Shown here piece after piece: positions 1 to 7,709 of a DNA stretch of 64,000 nt. How positions within the stretch are numbered: position 1 is the first letter of the stretch; each line of letters begins with the position of its first letter. The translations under genes and the position numbers were made by a program. Origin of the DNA: Butyrivibrio proteoclasticus (GTDB lineage Bacteria; Bacillota; Clostridia; Lachnospirales; Lachnospiraceae). The stretch is from the NCBI RefSeq assembly GCF_900115735.1, contig NZ_FOXO01000014.1:45784-109783 (forward strand), written 5' to 3'. The notes beneath the pieces were generated by a model. It ran no database searches, was not told the origin of the DNA, and saw nothing but the letters and a program-made list of their open reading frames with translations.

Positions 1-1
1 A

Positions 2-364
2 GATGACTTTGAAATAATCGAAAAGGTCAAAGCTATCATCTCTGAATCAGAGCTTGTTGGTTGCACAGGTTGCAGGTACTGCATGCCATGTCCCAAAGGT
101 GTTGATATTCCGGCATTATTCAGGGTTTATAATATGACTGCTTTAGAGAGTAAATCCGCTGCAAGATTTGAATACGCTCAGACTGTCGGGCTTAAAAAGG
201 AGCCGGCTTTTGCGACTCAGTGCATCGGTTGTGGTAAGTGTGAGCAGCACTGCCCTCAGAGCATTCCTATCCGGGAAAAAATAAAGGAAGCAGACAAAGT
301 ACTTCGTCCACTCCCTTATAAAGTCGGCATCAACATTGCCAGAGCATTTATGCTAAGAAAATAA
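2..364 (+). CDS. Aldo/keto reductase with Fe-S domain, C-terminal fragment
   Basis: The gene runs in from the left edge, so only its last 120 codons are seen. They contain two cysteine clusters, CTGCRYCMPCPKG and CIGCGKCEQHCP, spaced like a two-cluster [4Fe-4S] ferredoxin module. The complete aldo/keto reductase at 41292-42326 ends in the same arrangement (CRGCGYCMPCPKG, then CINCRACTKKCP), and that similarity is the basis of the call. Proteins of this type are NADPH-dependent oxidoreductases with an added electron-transfer tail; the substrate cannot be told. It converges on the GH13 gene, whose stop codon lies 54 bp downstream. The N-terminal barrel is not in the window, so another Fe-S oxidoreductase with the same tail cannot be excluded. 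Confidence 0.75.
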   Translation, partial: DDFEIIEKVKAIISESELVGCTGCRYCMPCPKGVDIPALFRVYNMTALESKSAARFEYAQTVGLKKEPAFATQCIGCGKCEQHCPQSIPIREKIKEADKVLRPLPYKVGINIARAFMLRK

Positions 365-418
365 TATTATATGGCAGTTTATACTGAAGAAAAACTAATC
401 TTCCACATACAGAAATCA

Positions 419-1708
419 TCAACTGACACGTATGATTACCGGATCTCCGGGAAGACTTACATAGCCGTGCATGACTTCTATCGTACTCCCATCAATCAGG
501 TTTTTATATCGTCCATCAGCCACATTTATAGGAATTATCCCCGGCTCTCCCTTGAAGGAAAACATGCCAATCATCTTCTTACCATTGCGGCTGTGAATAG
601 CCTTTATTACATTTTCATCATAGGTCTTTGTCCTGTATGTACTGTCTGCAAAAAGAGAATCCTGTTTAATCTCATATAGCTTCTTCATAAGGTGTGTCAG
701 ATCAATCTTTTCTACAGATTCCCATTCCACGGAGTCTTTGTTAAAAAGATCGGGAAGATGTGATATTCCATACTCCTGTCCGGCATAAATAAGTGTCATG
801 CCCTTCTGAAAATACAAAAAGGCAGTAGCATTCCTTAATACTTTTTCATTTGGGAAAAGAAATCTTGCTCTGGGCTGGTCATGATTTTCTAAAAAACGCA
901 GCTTTATGTAATTATCCGGATATATGTACTCCTGTCTGTTGATGGCATCTGAATAATCGTGAAGTGTTCTTGTCCCTGATGCATATCCTGTAAGCTGACC
1001 ATATATATCGTAGTCATACAAAATATCAAAAGCATCATACATTTCGCAATCGGAATGAGCCACCAATCCAAGCTCTCTCATATTCATTATAAATTGAGGA
1101 TCTACGGATTCGCTCAGCCATATAGCTCCCGGATGAACCTTTTCAACCTCAGTTCTGGCTTTTTTCCAGAAATCTATCGGAACCAGCGGCGCTACATCAC
1201 ATCTGAAACCGTCAACTATTTCTGCCCACATTTTAAGTGTCTCTATCTGGTAATCCCATAACCCTTTATTGGAATAATCAAGATCAATAATGTCCGACCA
1301 GTCTCCAACCCTGTTTCCAAAAGAGCCGTCACTTTTATGGAAAAACCACTCAGGGTGTTCCATAGAAAGGACGGAATCAGGAGAGGTATGATTGTAGACT
1401 ACGTCTATCATGCACTTCATGCCTGCAGCATGTATTGCAGCTACTGTTTCCTTAAAGTCATCCATGGTCCCGTATTCAGGGTTTACTGCCCTATAATCAC
1501 TGATGGCATAAGGCGACCCAAGTTTCCCTTTTCTGGCTTTCTTCCCTATAGGATGAATTGGAGCAAACCAAATAATATCAACCCCAAGGTCTTTTATTCT
1601 ATTAAGGCTTGGAATGACAGCTCTAAATGTGCCTTCCTCACTGAAATTCCTTACATAAATCTGATACATCACCTGGTTTCTATGAGATTTAGATGTGCTT
1701 TTTGCCAT
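419..1708 (-). CDS. GH13 alpha-amylase family glycosidase, cytoplasmic
   Basis: A 429-residue GH13 enzyme acting on alpha-glucans or maltodextrins. The four conserved regions are visible: DVVYNH near residue 104, GFRCDVA near 170 with the nucleophile Asp, WLSES near 199 with the acid/base Glu, and FLENHDQPR near 276. No signal peptide or membrane segment is seen, so it probably works on imported oligosaccharides. It is short for the family, with no obvious N-terminal carbohydrate-binding domain and only a small C-terminal beta domain. I start it at the ATG preceded by AAAGGAG at a 7-nt spacing. An ATG six codons upstream overlaps that ribosome binding site and is unlikely. The exact specificity (alpha-amylase, cyclomaltodextrinase, oligo-1,6-glucosidase) is not resolved. 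Confidence 0.85.
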   Translation of the reverse strand: MAKSTSKSHRNQVMYQIYVRNFSEEGTFRAVIPSLNRIKDLGVDIIWFAPIHPIGKKARKGKLGSPYAISDYRAVNPEYGTMDDFKETVAAIHAAGMKCMIDVVYNHTSPDSVLSMEHPEWFFHKSDGSFGNRVGDWSDIIDLDYSNKGLWDYQIETLKMWAEIVDGFRCDVAPLVPIDFWKKARTEVEKVHPGAIWLSESVDPQFIMNMRELGLVAHSDCEMYDAFDILYDYDIYGQLTGYASGTRTLHDYSDAINRQEYIYPDNYIKLRFLENHDQPRARFLFPNEKVLRNATAFLYFQKGMTLIYAGQEYGISHLPDLFNKDSVEWESVEKIDLTHLMKKLYEIKQDSLFADSTYRTKTYDENVIKAIHSRNGKKMIGMFSFKGEPGIIPINVADGRYKNLIDGSTIEVMHGYVSLPGDPVIIRVS

Positions 1709-1950
1709 AAGCCTGCTCCTTTTCATGATTATCAGCGGTGTACGACGCTATTTTTGTTAAGCGAAGGTTACATTTGCGACTATCGTATTTGTATGAAAAA
1801 GCCAAAAACAATTCCAATGTTTTGCATTGCTGTATGCAAAAAATATGTGACATTAGTTTAAGTACAACACCATCATATCACACTCTGAGGCGGAGTATAT
1901 TCATTTGGGAACAAAATAATAAAAATGCATGCATTCTTGTAAACGGACGC
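1709..1950. other. Upstream region of the GH13 gene
   Basis: This stretch holds the GH13 ribosome binding site and presumably its promoter. I see no convincing LacI-type palindrome like those in front of the phosphorylase at 24 kb, and no open reading frame with a ribosome binding site. Confidence 0.4.
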
Positions 1951-2145
1951 AGATGATGCGGAAGTTTAGACATAGTTCTGTTCACTCCGGTATTTTTCAA
2001 TGTGATAAATTGGACATAAAACGCCCACAAAAGACTTGTTTCATGCTTATTCAGAACACAAGTCTTTTGTGGGCTTATTTATATCCATTTATCATCATTT
2101 CAAAATAAATCGTTCACAGAACTATGTCTAAACTTCCAGATCATC
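1951..2145. repeat. Nested-stem repeat element, copy 1
   Basis: Two stems lie one inside the other. The outer arms are 1951-1981 and 2115-2145, about 31 bp with few mismatches. The inner arms are 2023-2039 and 2058-2074, 17 bp and perfect, enclosing an 18-nt loop at 2040-2057. Between the stems lie two short blocks, TTCACTCCGGTATTTTTC at 1981-1998 and AAAATAAATCGTTCA at 2102-2116, that recur in the copies near 40.5 and 40.8 kb. The loop reads TTCATGCTTATTCAGAAC and recurs exactly, in reverse complement, at 40828-40845. Stem sequences differ completely between copies while pairing is kept. Confidence 0.8.
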
Positions 2146-2217
2146 TGTTGCTCTGCTATAAAAAGTATTATCTTAGCAGTAAATAGAAAAATCCATTTTT
2201 GCCCATAGCTTTGGATA

Positions 2218-2304
2218 GAGCGATTTAGTATGAGCAATAGAGACTGTTAATAAAAAATAAGAGCCTCATTTCCTGTTTTGAATAAGTATGAAAGGAAATG
2301 AGGC
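2218..2304. repeat. Nested-stem repeat element, degenerate copy
   Basis: A 12-bp perfect stem (2263-2274 with 2293-2304) encloses an 18-nt loop, GTTTTGAATAAGTATGAA, matching the loop of the other copies at 16 of 18 positions. Upstream, GAGCGATTTAGTATGAGC at 2218-2235 resembles the conserved flank GAACGATTTATCTTGAGC of the copy at 40.77 kb. I cannot find a good outer stem, so this copy is probably partly decayed. Confidence 0.65.
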
Positions 2305-2507
2305 GGGACTTCCTGAGAAGGCAAAAAATCAATTAACCACACCCCATTTTAAGGGTGCAGTTGGCAAAAAAGCTTACAAATAGAAACATTAAGCGATTAT
2401 CATGGCGCAATTGTGAGGGTTTGAAAAAATCTCTGTAAATTAGATAATAGCATAGTTATAAGGGTCTTCCATGATAAAATCAATTATCATAAGGAGGCCT
2501 TTTTATA

Positions 2508-2783
2508 ATGGCAAACAAAAAGAAGGAAGTTTTCAGCCCCAAACCGATGACAGAAGGAAAGAAAGCAGTAATTCAAGGATTACTCGATGAGTATGATATA
2601 CAGTCAGCTGAAGCTATTCAGGCTGCATTTCCTAATACAGAACATCAGCGTTGCATAGTACACATGGTTAGAAATACCCTCAAATATGTCGCTAATAAGG
2701 ATATGAAAGCTTTTGCCAGAGACCTCAAGACGATTTATACTGCCGCTGATGAAAAAGCCGCTCTTAAGCGCTTGGTCATCTAG
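2508..2783 (+). pseudogene. IS256-family transposase remnant, internally deleted
   Basis: The 91-codon frame has a good ribosome binding site (AAGGAGG, 2490s) and begins with the usual N-terminal stretch of Mutator/IS256 transposases (GLLDEYDIQSAEAIQ). It then jumps straight to the FPNTEHQRCIVHMVRNTLKY region and the following aDLKTIYtA helix that normally lie far downstream. Intact IS256-family transposases are about 400 residues with a DDE triad; the first two catalytic Asp residues fall in the missing part, so the protein cannot transpose DNA. The reading frame stays open across the junction, so this is an in-frame deletion rather than a frameshift. No clear terminal inverted repeats were found. 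It marks old mobile-element activity at the left border of a repeat-rich gene-free block. Confidence 0.8.
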
Positions 2784-2940
2784 TGCGACAGCCCCTTTCT
2801 TTATATGAGCGTAAGTTCTTGATTTCGTATGTCTTGGTTCTTGATTGGTAAGTCTTTTGCTTCGTACGCTTTGATTCCTAATTGAGTTGCGATAAGGACA
2901 AATTAGTAATAATCTTAGGTGGCTGGAAGCTTTAAAAAGC

Positions 2941-3660
2941 GCTATATGCCCAAATCAATTTCTATTGGTTGGCGATTCAAATTGGATAAATGTGATATTA
3001 ACTGAGATGTGGGATAAGATCAAAAAAAATGTGACGTTTATCCTATTATGTCCTAGCGATCCTGCTGTGATGTAGGATAAAAGCGAAAGAATTATAATAC
3101 TTATCCTATTCTATCCAAGCCGACTTTCTGAGACGTGGGATAAAACCTGAAATTCTATTGAAGTTATCCTACTTTTTCAGCCTTTGAGCACTACGCTTGA
3201 ATGAAAAGTAGGATAAGCGCGATAAAAACCACCGATTTATCCCACATATCAGCAGAATTGTTAACAAAAAAGATAAGAGTAGTGGGATAAAAAGAGTAAA
3301 ATTCAAACACTTATCCTACGCATGAGCAAGATCCACTATCAGGATTGTTAAATTCGTAGGATAAAAAGCGCTAAAATCAAGCGTTTATCCTACATCGGTT
3401 CCTATCTCCAGATTGTCACAGTGAAATGGGTATATAGCTATACTTTTTAAGTTACGACACCCATCGGCAAAATTCTCGGGAAGTGAAAATGGGCATATAC
3501 GAGAAAAAATGGATTTGCACATCCATTGGATGATGGATTCGAGGCATAAACCATCTATAAAAGGGTGTGTAAATTTCAAAAATGCCGTATATACCCAAAA
3601 TCGCAAGTCAAAAGTGTTGGCGAGTGGTGTTGTAATCTTGGAAAACAGGAAATATACCCA
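2941..3660. repeat. Array of alternating inverted motifs GTRGGATAA / TTATCCYAC with flanking TGGGYATATA dyads
   Basis: Twelve half-sites alternate in orientation between 3009 and 3393. GTRGGATAA starts at 3009, 3072, 3135, 3208, 3282 and 3356, and each is closed by TTATCCYAY exactly 38 nt later. The period is 63, 63, 73, 74, 74. The 20 nt inside each 38-nt unit and the 25-36 nt between units are not conserved. Pairing a right half-site with the next left half-site gives four Watson-Crick changes and one wobble at the variable position, better than pairing within units. One such hairpin (3164-3216) extends to about 15 bp. A second motif surrounds it: TATATGCCCA at 2943, TGGGTATATA at 3427, TGGGCATATA at 3490, and TATACCCA ending at 3597 and 3660; the last two pairs are each 63 bp apart. 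Confidence 0.8.
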
Positions 3661-3780
3661 AGTCTAGTTTTATTGCAGATGGTAGAGAAGTTTAAAGCAA
3701 GCTATATTCCAAGGCAATACTTTGACGCTTAGTATGAAACATTGAAAGCTGCGTCAATGTGCCTTTAAAGTAGCCACTCC

Positions 3781-3866
3781 TACTGTTTCTGAATTCGGAA
3801 GCCGAAGCACCTTAAATTATCCCCCTACTGTTCCTGGATTTAGAGCCTGAGGCACCTTAAACCAGC
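3781..3866. repeat. Two direct copies of a hairpin-bearing unit
   Basis: CCTACTGTTTCTG... ending in GCACCTTAAA is followed about 55 bp later by CCTACTGTTCCTG... ending in GCACCTTAAA. Between the constant ends each copy has a different small hairpin (TTCGG/CCGAA in the first, GCC/GGC in the second). Confidence 0.6.
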
Positions 3867-3883
3867 CACACCGAAGGTGTTTG

Positions 3884-4008
3884 CCCTTGACGGGAGGCTG
3901 ATGGAAACGCTACAATGCTGAATCCGACGGTGAGATAAAATCTACTGTTCCCATCATCCTCACCGTCGGCGAGGGATAGACGGCGTTTCCAAAGGCTAAA
4001 GTCAAGGG
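3884..4008. ncRNA. Candidate structured RNA with three nested stems
   Basis: Three stems nest in order: CCCTTGAC (3884-3891) with GTCAAGGG (4001-4008), GGAAACGC (3903-3910) with GCGTTTCC (3983-3990), and CCGACGGTGAG (3924-3934) with CTCACCGTCGG (3959-3969). All are perfect. A small ACACC/GGTGT hairpin sits just upstream (3868-3880). The nested order and strong pairing in an otherwise AT-rich region suggest a folded RNA or a DNA cruciform. I do not recognise the family and see no promoter; it could also be the end of a degraded mobile element. Confidence 0.45.
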
Positions 4009-4170
4009 TGGCGTACGGATCCAAGCAGCTTACGTTTATAGAACAAAGAGTCGCTTACGACGCTTACTCTTAGCGCATTTGCATTTATGTAACATTTTCA
4101 TATCGCGCAAGTGCACTTCCTTAGCTAGGTGATTTTTTATATCAGATGAAACAATTTCCAATTAATATAA

Positions 4171-4221
4171 ATAAAGAGAACTCTGGCGTAAGCATATTGC
4201 TTACACAAGAATCCTCTTTAT
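4171..4221 (-). terminator. Nested hairpin terminator of the heptad-repeat lipoprotein gene
   Basis: ATAAAGAG pairs with CTCTTTAT around an inner GTAAGCA/TGCTTAC hairpin, immediately downstream of the minus-strand stop codon at 4251. Confidence 0.55.
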
Positions 4222-4250
4222 AATCTTCAACTATTCTTAAATATCAATTA

Positions 4251-7200
4251 TTAAAGTGACTTGATAGCATCTGTCTTGATAATGAATTTAACGCTGCTAT
4301 CGATATCTTCACTTGCACCGCCGAACGATGTGTAATTCTCTCCGGCTTCTTTGATTGCAGTCATTCTATCTGCAAACTCTGTAAGATCTCCATCGAATGC
4401 TTCGTAAAGTTTCTTGATACCCTCTTCATCAAGCTTTATAACACCATCAAGGAGTTCCTGGACACCATCATCAAGCTGTATAACACCATCGTTTAACTCG
4501 CCTACGCCATCATTGAGCTTGATTGCGCCATCATTTAGTTTTCCGGCACCATCGTCAAGCTGTCTTGCGCCGTCATTAAGCTGGTATGCACCGTCTTTAA
4601 GCTGATATGCACCATCTTTAAGCTGTGCCGCTCCATCATTAAGCTGAGATGCTCCATCTACAAGTTTGCCATTGTTAGAAACAAGTTCCTTTGTTCCATC
4701 ATGGAGCTGTGATGCGCCACTACTAAGCTGTCCAAGGCCATCATCAAGAGTTCCTGCTCCATCATAAAGCTGATTTATACCATTTGAAAGAGCTGCACTA
4801 CCATCTGCAATCTGCTTAGCAGCTGCAACTGCTTCCTGAATTTTACCAAGTGATGAAACATCAAGTCCTGATGCCTGTACTTTTGCAAGTACCTGATCAA
4901 TCGCTGTATATCCTGCCTTTGTAGCACCTACAAGCTGACCATATGATGTGAATACAGGTGCGTTCTTCATAACCTGTTCTTTTATTACCGGAGTCATTAT
5001 AGGAGCAAGTGCTGCCTGTCCTTCCGGAGTACTCATGATAGAACCAAGTTTGGCAAGCATCTGAGGACTGCTGATAAGTGAAGCAATTTTGGAATCATCC
5101 ATTGTAGACATTATAGATACAAGTGTATCTGCATCCATATTCGCAATGATTGCTCCAAGAGTTGTTGAATCAACGCCTGCCATAACTGTACCAAGTGTCT
5201 GAACCGGCATCTTACTGATAAGTGCGCCAAGTGTTGTAGTATCCATACATGTCATTACTTTTCCAAGCGTAACCGGATCTAATCCTCCAACTACTTCCTG
5301 CAGCTTTTCATCATCCATTGTCTTTATAACATCAGCAATTTCTTGAGCTTTAAGGTTAGAGATAATAGTTGCTTTATTCTCTTCCAAATACTGTTTTACA
5401 GACTGTTCTGTTGCCTGCTTTACAAGATTTTCGAAATAAGCTTTTCCTTCATCATTAGTCTTAATATATTTAATGATATCTTCATTTGTTACAACCTTGC
5501 TCTCCTCAAGCATAGCAGCAATTTCTTCATCTGTATAATACTGGCCTAGTGAATCATTTTGAAGCTCGTCTAAGCTAAGAGTAGTTGTTCCTGTAGTTAA
5601 AGTCTTCGATTCTACAAGCTGATCTTCTGTAATTGTATCTGCAGCTGTTGTATCAGCAGTCGTTGTATCTGTTGCTGCAGCTGTTGTGTCAGCAGTCGTT
5701 GTATCTGTTGCTGTTGTGTCTGAAGTCGTTGTATCTGTTGCTGCGTCTTCAGTTGTTGTATCTGTGATTATTGTGGCATTTGTTGCGTCTTGAGTTGATT
5801 TTTGAGTTTCCTCAACTTCTTCTGTTTCTTCTGTTTCTTCTGTCGCATCAATACCTTCTTCATCAATACCATTTTCAGGATTTGTTATTGTATCTGTTTC
5901 TACATCCTGCTCAAGATTATCACCATTTGCCTGCTGTGTAACTGATGTTGTTGAAGTAGCCTGAAGTGTAGATTTTCCAGCTTCTACCATCTGTGCAAGC
6001 TGTTCTTTACTTTCAATCTTTCCACCTGCAAGGGTATTTATGAAAGCGTAAAGCTCATCTGAACATTCTCCACCGGAAATCAGATAGTTATATGCTGCAT
6101 GATACATTGCACTCTGAGTCTTAAGTCCTTCAAGCTGTGTTGATAACTCTTTTATCTTAGTCTCATCAAATCCACCAAGTTTTGCTGAAAGAAGATCACT
6201 GAACTGCTTTGAACCTGCTGCAAGAGTTGTAGCGCCTGTCTTAGCACTTGCAAGCCCATCTTTAAGCTTTGTTGAACCAGCTTTTGCTGATGAAGCTCCA
6301 TCAGCAAGCTTTGCAGCACCATCATTGATTTTGCTTGCACCATCTGTATATGCAACTATGCCATCCTTAAGGCTGCCTGTTCCATCACAGAGCTTACCGG
6401 TTCCATCATATAATGAACCTGTTCCATCATAGAGCTTACTTGTACCATCATAGAGCTTTACTGTTCCGTCCTTAAGATCACTTGTGCCATTCTTGAGTTC
6501 TTTGGTTCCGTCGTAAAGCTCTGTAACACCATCGCGAAGCTCTGTTGTACCGTCTTTGAGTTCCTTACTGCCGTCAACAAGCTTTGTTGAACCATCGTTA
6601 AGCTCTCCCATGTCATCTTTGAGATCATCAAGCTTGTCTGAATCAGAAAGATCAGTTAAACCAAAGTCAGAAAGAATATCTGAACTTGCCATTGTGATTG
6701 TCATGCCAAGTTCGAAATCTGTTGTATCAGCAGTTACTTCAAAATGATTTGTGAGTTTTTCATCAAGCTCGCCGTCTTCGTTAAGCTCTTCCCACTTCTC
6801 ATCATCAATATCAAGAGATTCTTTAAGACCGGGAACTGCAACACCCATTACTACGTAGTTGCCACCATCTGAAATAACCTTACCATTTGATATCTCTACG
6901 TTTGAGAACTTATCTGAATCAAGCATCATACCTGAAACCATTGCAAATGGTGTATAAACTTCAATCTCTTTTCCATTAACTTCTACAGTCTGTTTTTCTT
7001 TATTCTCATAATCGAAACGAATTGTAACTCTTCCGCTCTTACCAGCAAGTTCCTCAGGAGAAATCTCTTTTCCATCAAGTGTGTATGTGATCTTCATATT
7101 AACAGGAAGCTCTTTGTCTGTTGTTCCCTGATAGTAGATGTCTGCACCTGAAGCATTCCAGGTAAGTGTTCCGTCGCCGTTATCTGTGAAAGTTTCCGAA

Positions 7201-7529
7201 CCCTTTACATTTACGATATCTTTAAGTTCTGTTGTATCTGACATCTCGCTTGATGCATCTGCATTCTTGAGCCACTCGCTAACGATGACATCGTTTACTG
7301 CACCATTGGCATCAGTCTTTACATATACTGTCTCAACCTTGCCGGCCTCGGACTCACTTGAAGCAACAGCTGAATTTGTTACCATGCTCTCTTCAATCTC
7401 TGACTCAGCCTGTGTCTCAACTGCTGCAGTCTCATCTGTAACTGTATTAGCGCCGCATGCTACTGACATCATAGCAAGCATTGCTGCCATTATAACTGAA
7501 AATGATTTCATTAAACTTTTTCTGATCAT
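4251..7529 (-). CDS. Large lipoprotein with X-X-X-Leu-X-X-Gly heptad repeats
   Basis: The 1092-residue product starts with a lipoprotein signal (MIRKSLMKSFSVIMAAMLA, lipobox SVAC), so it should be anchored outside the membrane. Two blocks of a seven-residue repeat of the form L-x-D-G-x-x-x lie near residues 310-400 and 930-1040. They flank a helical region and an acidic, Thr/Asp-rich low-complexity stretch near 560-630. Such repeats occur in YhgE/Pip-type and MMPL-associated proteins and probably form long rods. It is the second gene of an operon with the MMPL exporter, 180 bp downstream of it, separated by a cluster of hairpin repeats. A periplasm-like or wall-spanning adaptor role is inferred. 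The start has GAGGAG 10 nt upstream. Confidence 0.75.
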   Translation of the reverse strand: MIRKSLMKSFSVIMAAMLAMMSVACGANTVTDETAAVETQAESEIEESMVTNSAVASSESEAGKVETVYVKTDANGAVNDVIVSEWLKNADASSEMSDTTELKDIVNVKGSETFTDNGDGTLTWNASGADIYYQGTTDKELPVNMKITYTLDGKEISPEELAGKSGRVTIRFDYENKEKQTVEVNGKEIEVYTPFAMVSGMMLDSDKFSNVEISNGKVISDGGNYVVMGVAVPGLKESLDIDDEKWEELNEDGELDEKLTNHFEVTADTTDFELGMTITMASSDILSDFGLTDLSDSDKLDDLKDDMGELNDGSTKLVDGSKELKDGTTELRDGVTELYDGTKELKNGTSDLKDGTVKLYDGTSKLYDGTGSLYDGTGKLCDGTGSLKDGIVAYTDGASKINDGAAKLADGASSAKAGSTKLKDGLASAKTGATTLAAGSKQFSDLLSAKLGGFDETKIKELSTQLEGLKTQSAMYHAAYNYLISGGECSDELYAFINTLAGGKIESKEQLAQMVEAGKSTLQATSTTSVTQQANGDNLEQDVETDTITNPENGIDEEGIDATEETEETEEVEETQKSTQDATNATIITDTTTEDAATDTTTSDTTATDTTTADTTAAATDTTTADTTAADTITEDQLVESKTLTTGTTTLSLDELQNDSLGQYYTDEEIAAMLEESKVVTNEDIIKYIKTNDEGKAYFENLVKQATEQSVKQYLEENKATIISNLKAQEIADVIKTMDDEKLQEVVGGLDPVTLGKVMTCMDTTTLGALISKMPVQTLGTVMAGVDSTTLGAIIANMDADTLVSIMSTMDDSKIASLISSPQMLAKLGSIMSTPEGQAALAPIMTPVIKEQVMKNAPVFTSYGQLVGATKAGYTAIDQVLAKVQASGLDVSSLGKIQEAVAAAKQIADGSAALSNGINQLYDGAGTLDDGLGQLSSGASQLHDGTKELVSNNGKLVDGASQLNDGAAQLKDGAYQLKDGAYQLNDGARQLDDGAGKLNDGAIKLNDGVGELNDGVIQLDDGVQELLDGVIKLDEEGIKKLYEAFDGDLTEFADRMTAIKEAGENYTSFGGASEDIDSSVKFIIKTDAIKSL

Positions 7530-7560
7530 GACTAATTTCTCCTCTTTATTATTATTTTAA

Positions 7561-7709
7561 ATCTCAGCTGATGAAGTTCTGCTCTCGGCTAAAGCCTCGA
7601 AAAGGCCTCTCAGCTAATGAAGTTCTGCTCTCGGCTAAAGCCTCGAAAAATCCTCTCAGCTAATGGGATTCTCACTAGGCTCGAAAAAACCTCGCCAAGT
7701 CCTCTCAGC
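7561..7709 (-). repeat. Intra-operon hairpin repeat cluster overlapping a stop codon
   Basis: On the minus strand the exporter ends GCATGAGC, where TGA is its stop codon. A hairpin with loop GAGGTTTTTTCGA (7674-7700) follows. After it come two nearly identical tandem 55-bp units containing TTTTCGAGGCTTTAGCCGAG. The same hairpin, with a conserved 13-nt loop and altered stem, occurs twice between rpmI and rplT (47406-47480), again starting at GCATGAGC on a stop codon. Confidence 0.75.

Larger units (their letters stand above)
2784..4250. other. Gene-free, repeat-rich block
   Basis: No reading frame here has a credible ribosome binding site or recognisable product. From left to right it contains a short direct repeat around TTCTTGATT (2817-2855), the dyad array and surrounding inverted motifs (2941-3660), two copies of a CCTACTGTT...GCACCTTAAA unit (3781-3866), a nested three-stem structure (3884-4008), repeated CGCTTACGACGCTTAC motifs (4050-4075), and the terminator of the gene that ends at 4251. 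Confidence 0.7.

Noticed and set aside
3009..3393. CRISPR array
   Set aside because: Spacing is regular, but only the 9-nt ends are conserved; repeat interiors differ completely and no cas genes are in the window.
3385..3606. 73-codon minus-strand frame within the repeat block
   Set aside because: It overlaps the dyad repeats, has no ribosome binding site and resembles nothing known.
3884..4008. Group II intron end
   Set aside because: No domain V consensus, no GUGYG start and no reverse transcriptase frame nearby.
4414..4605. Ser/Pro-rich plus-strand frames opposite the heptad-repeat lipoprotein
   Set aside because: They are shadows of the repeat on the coding strand.
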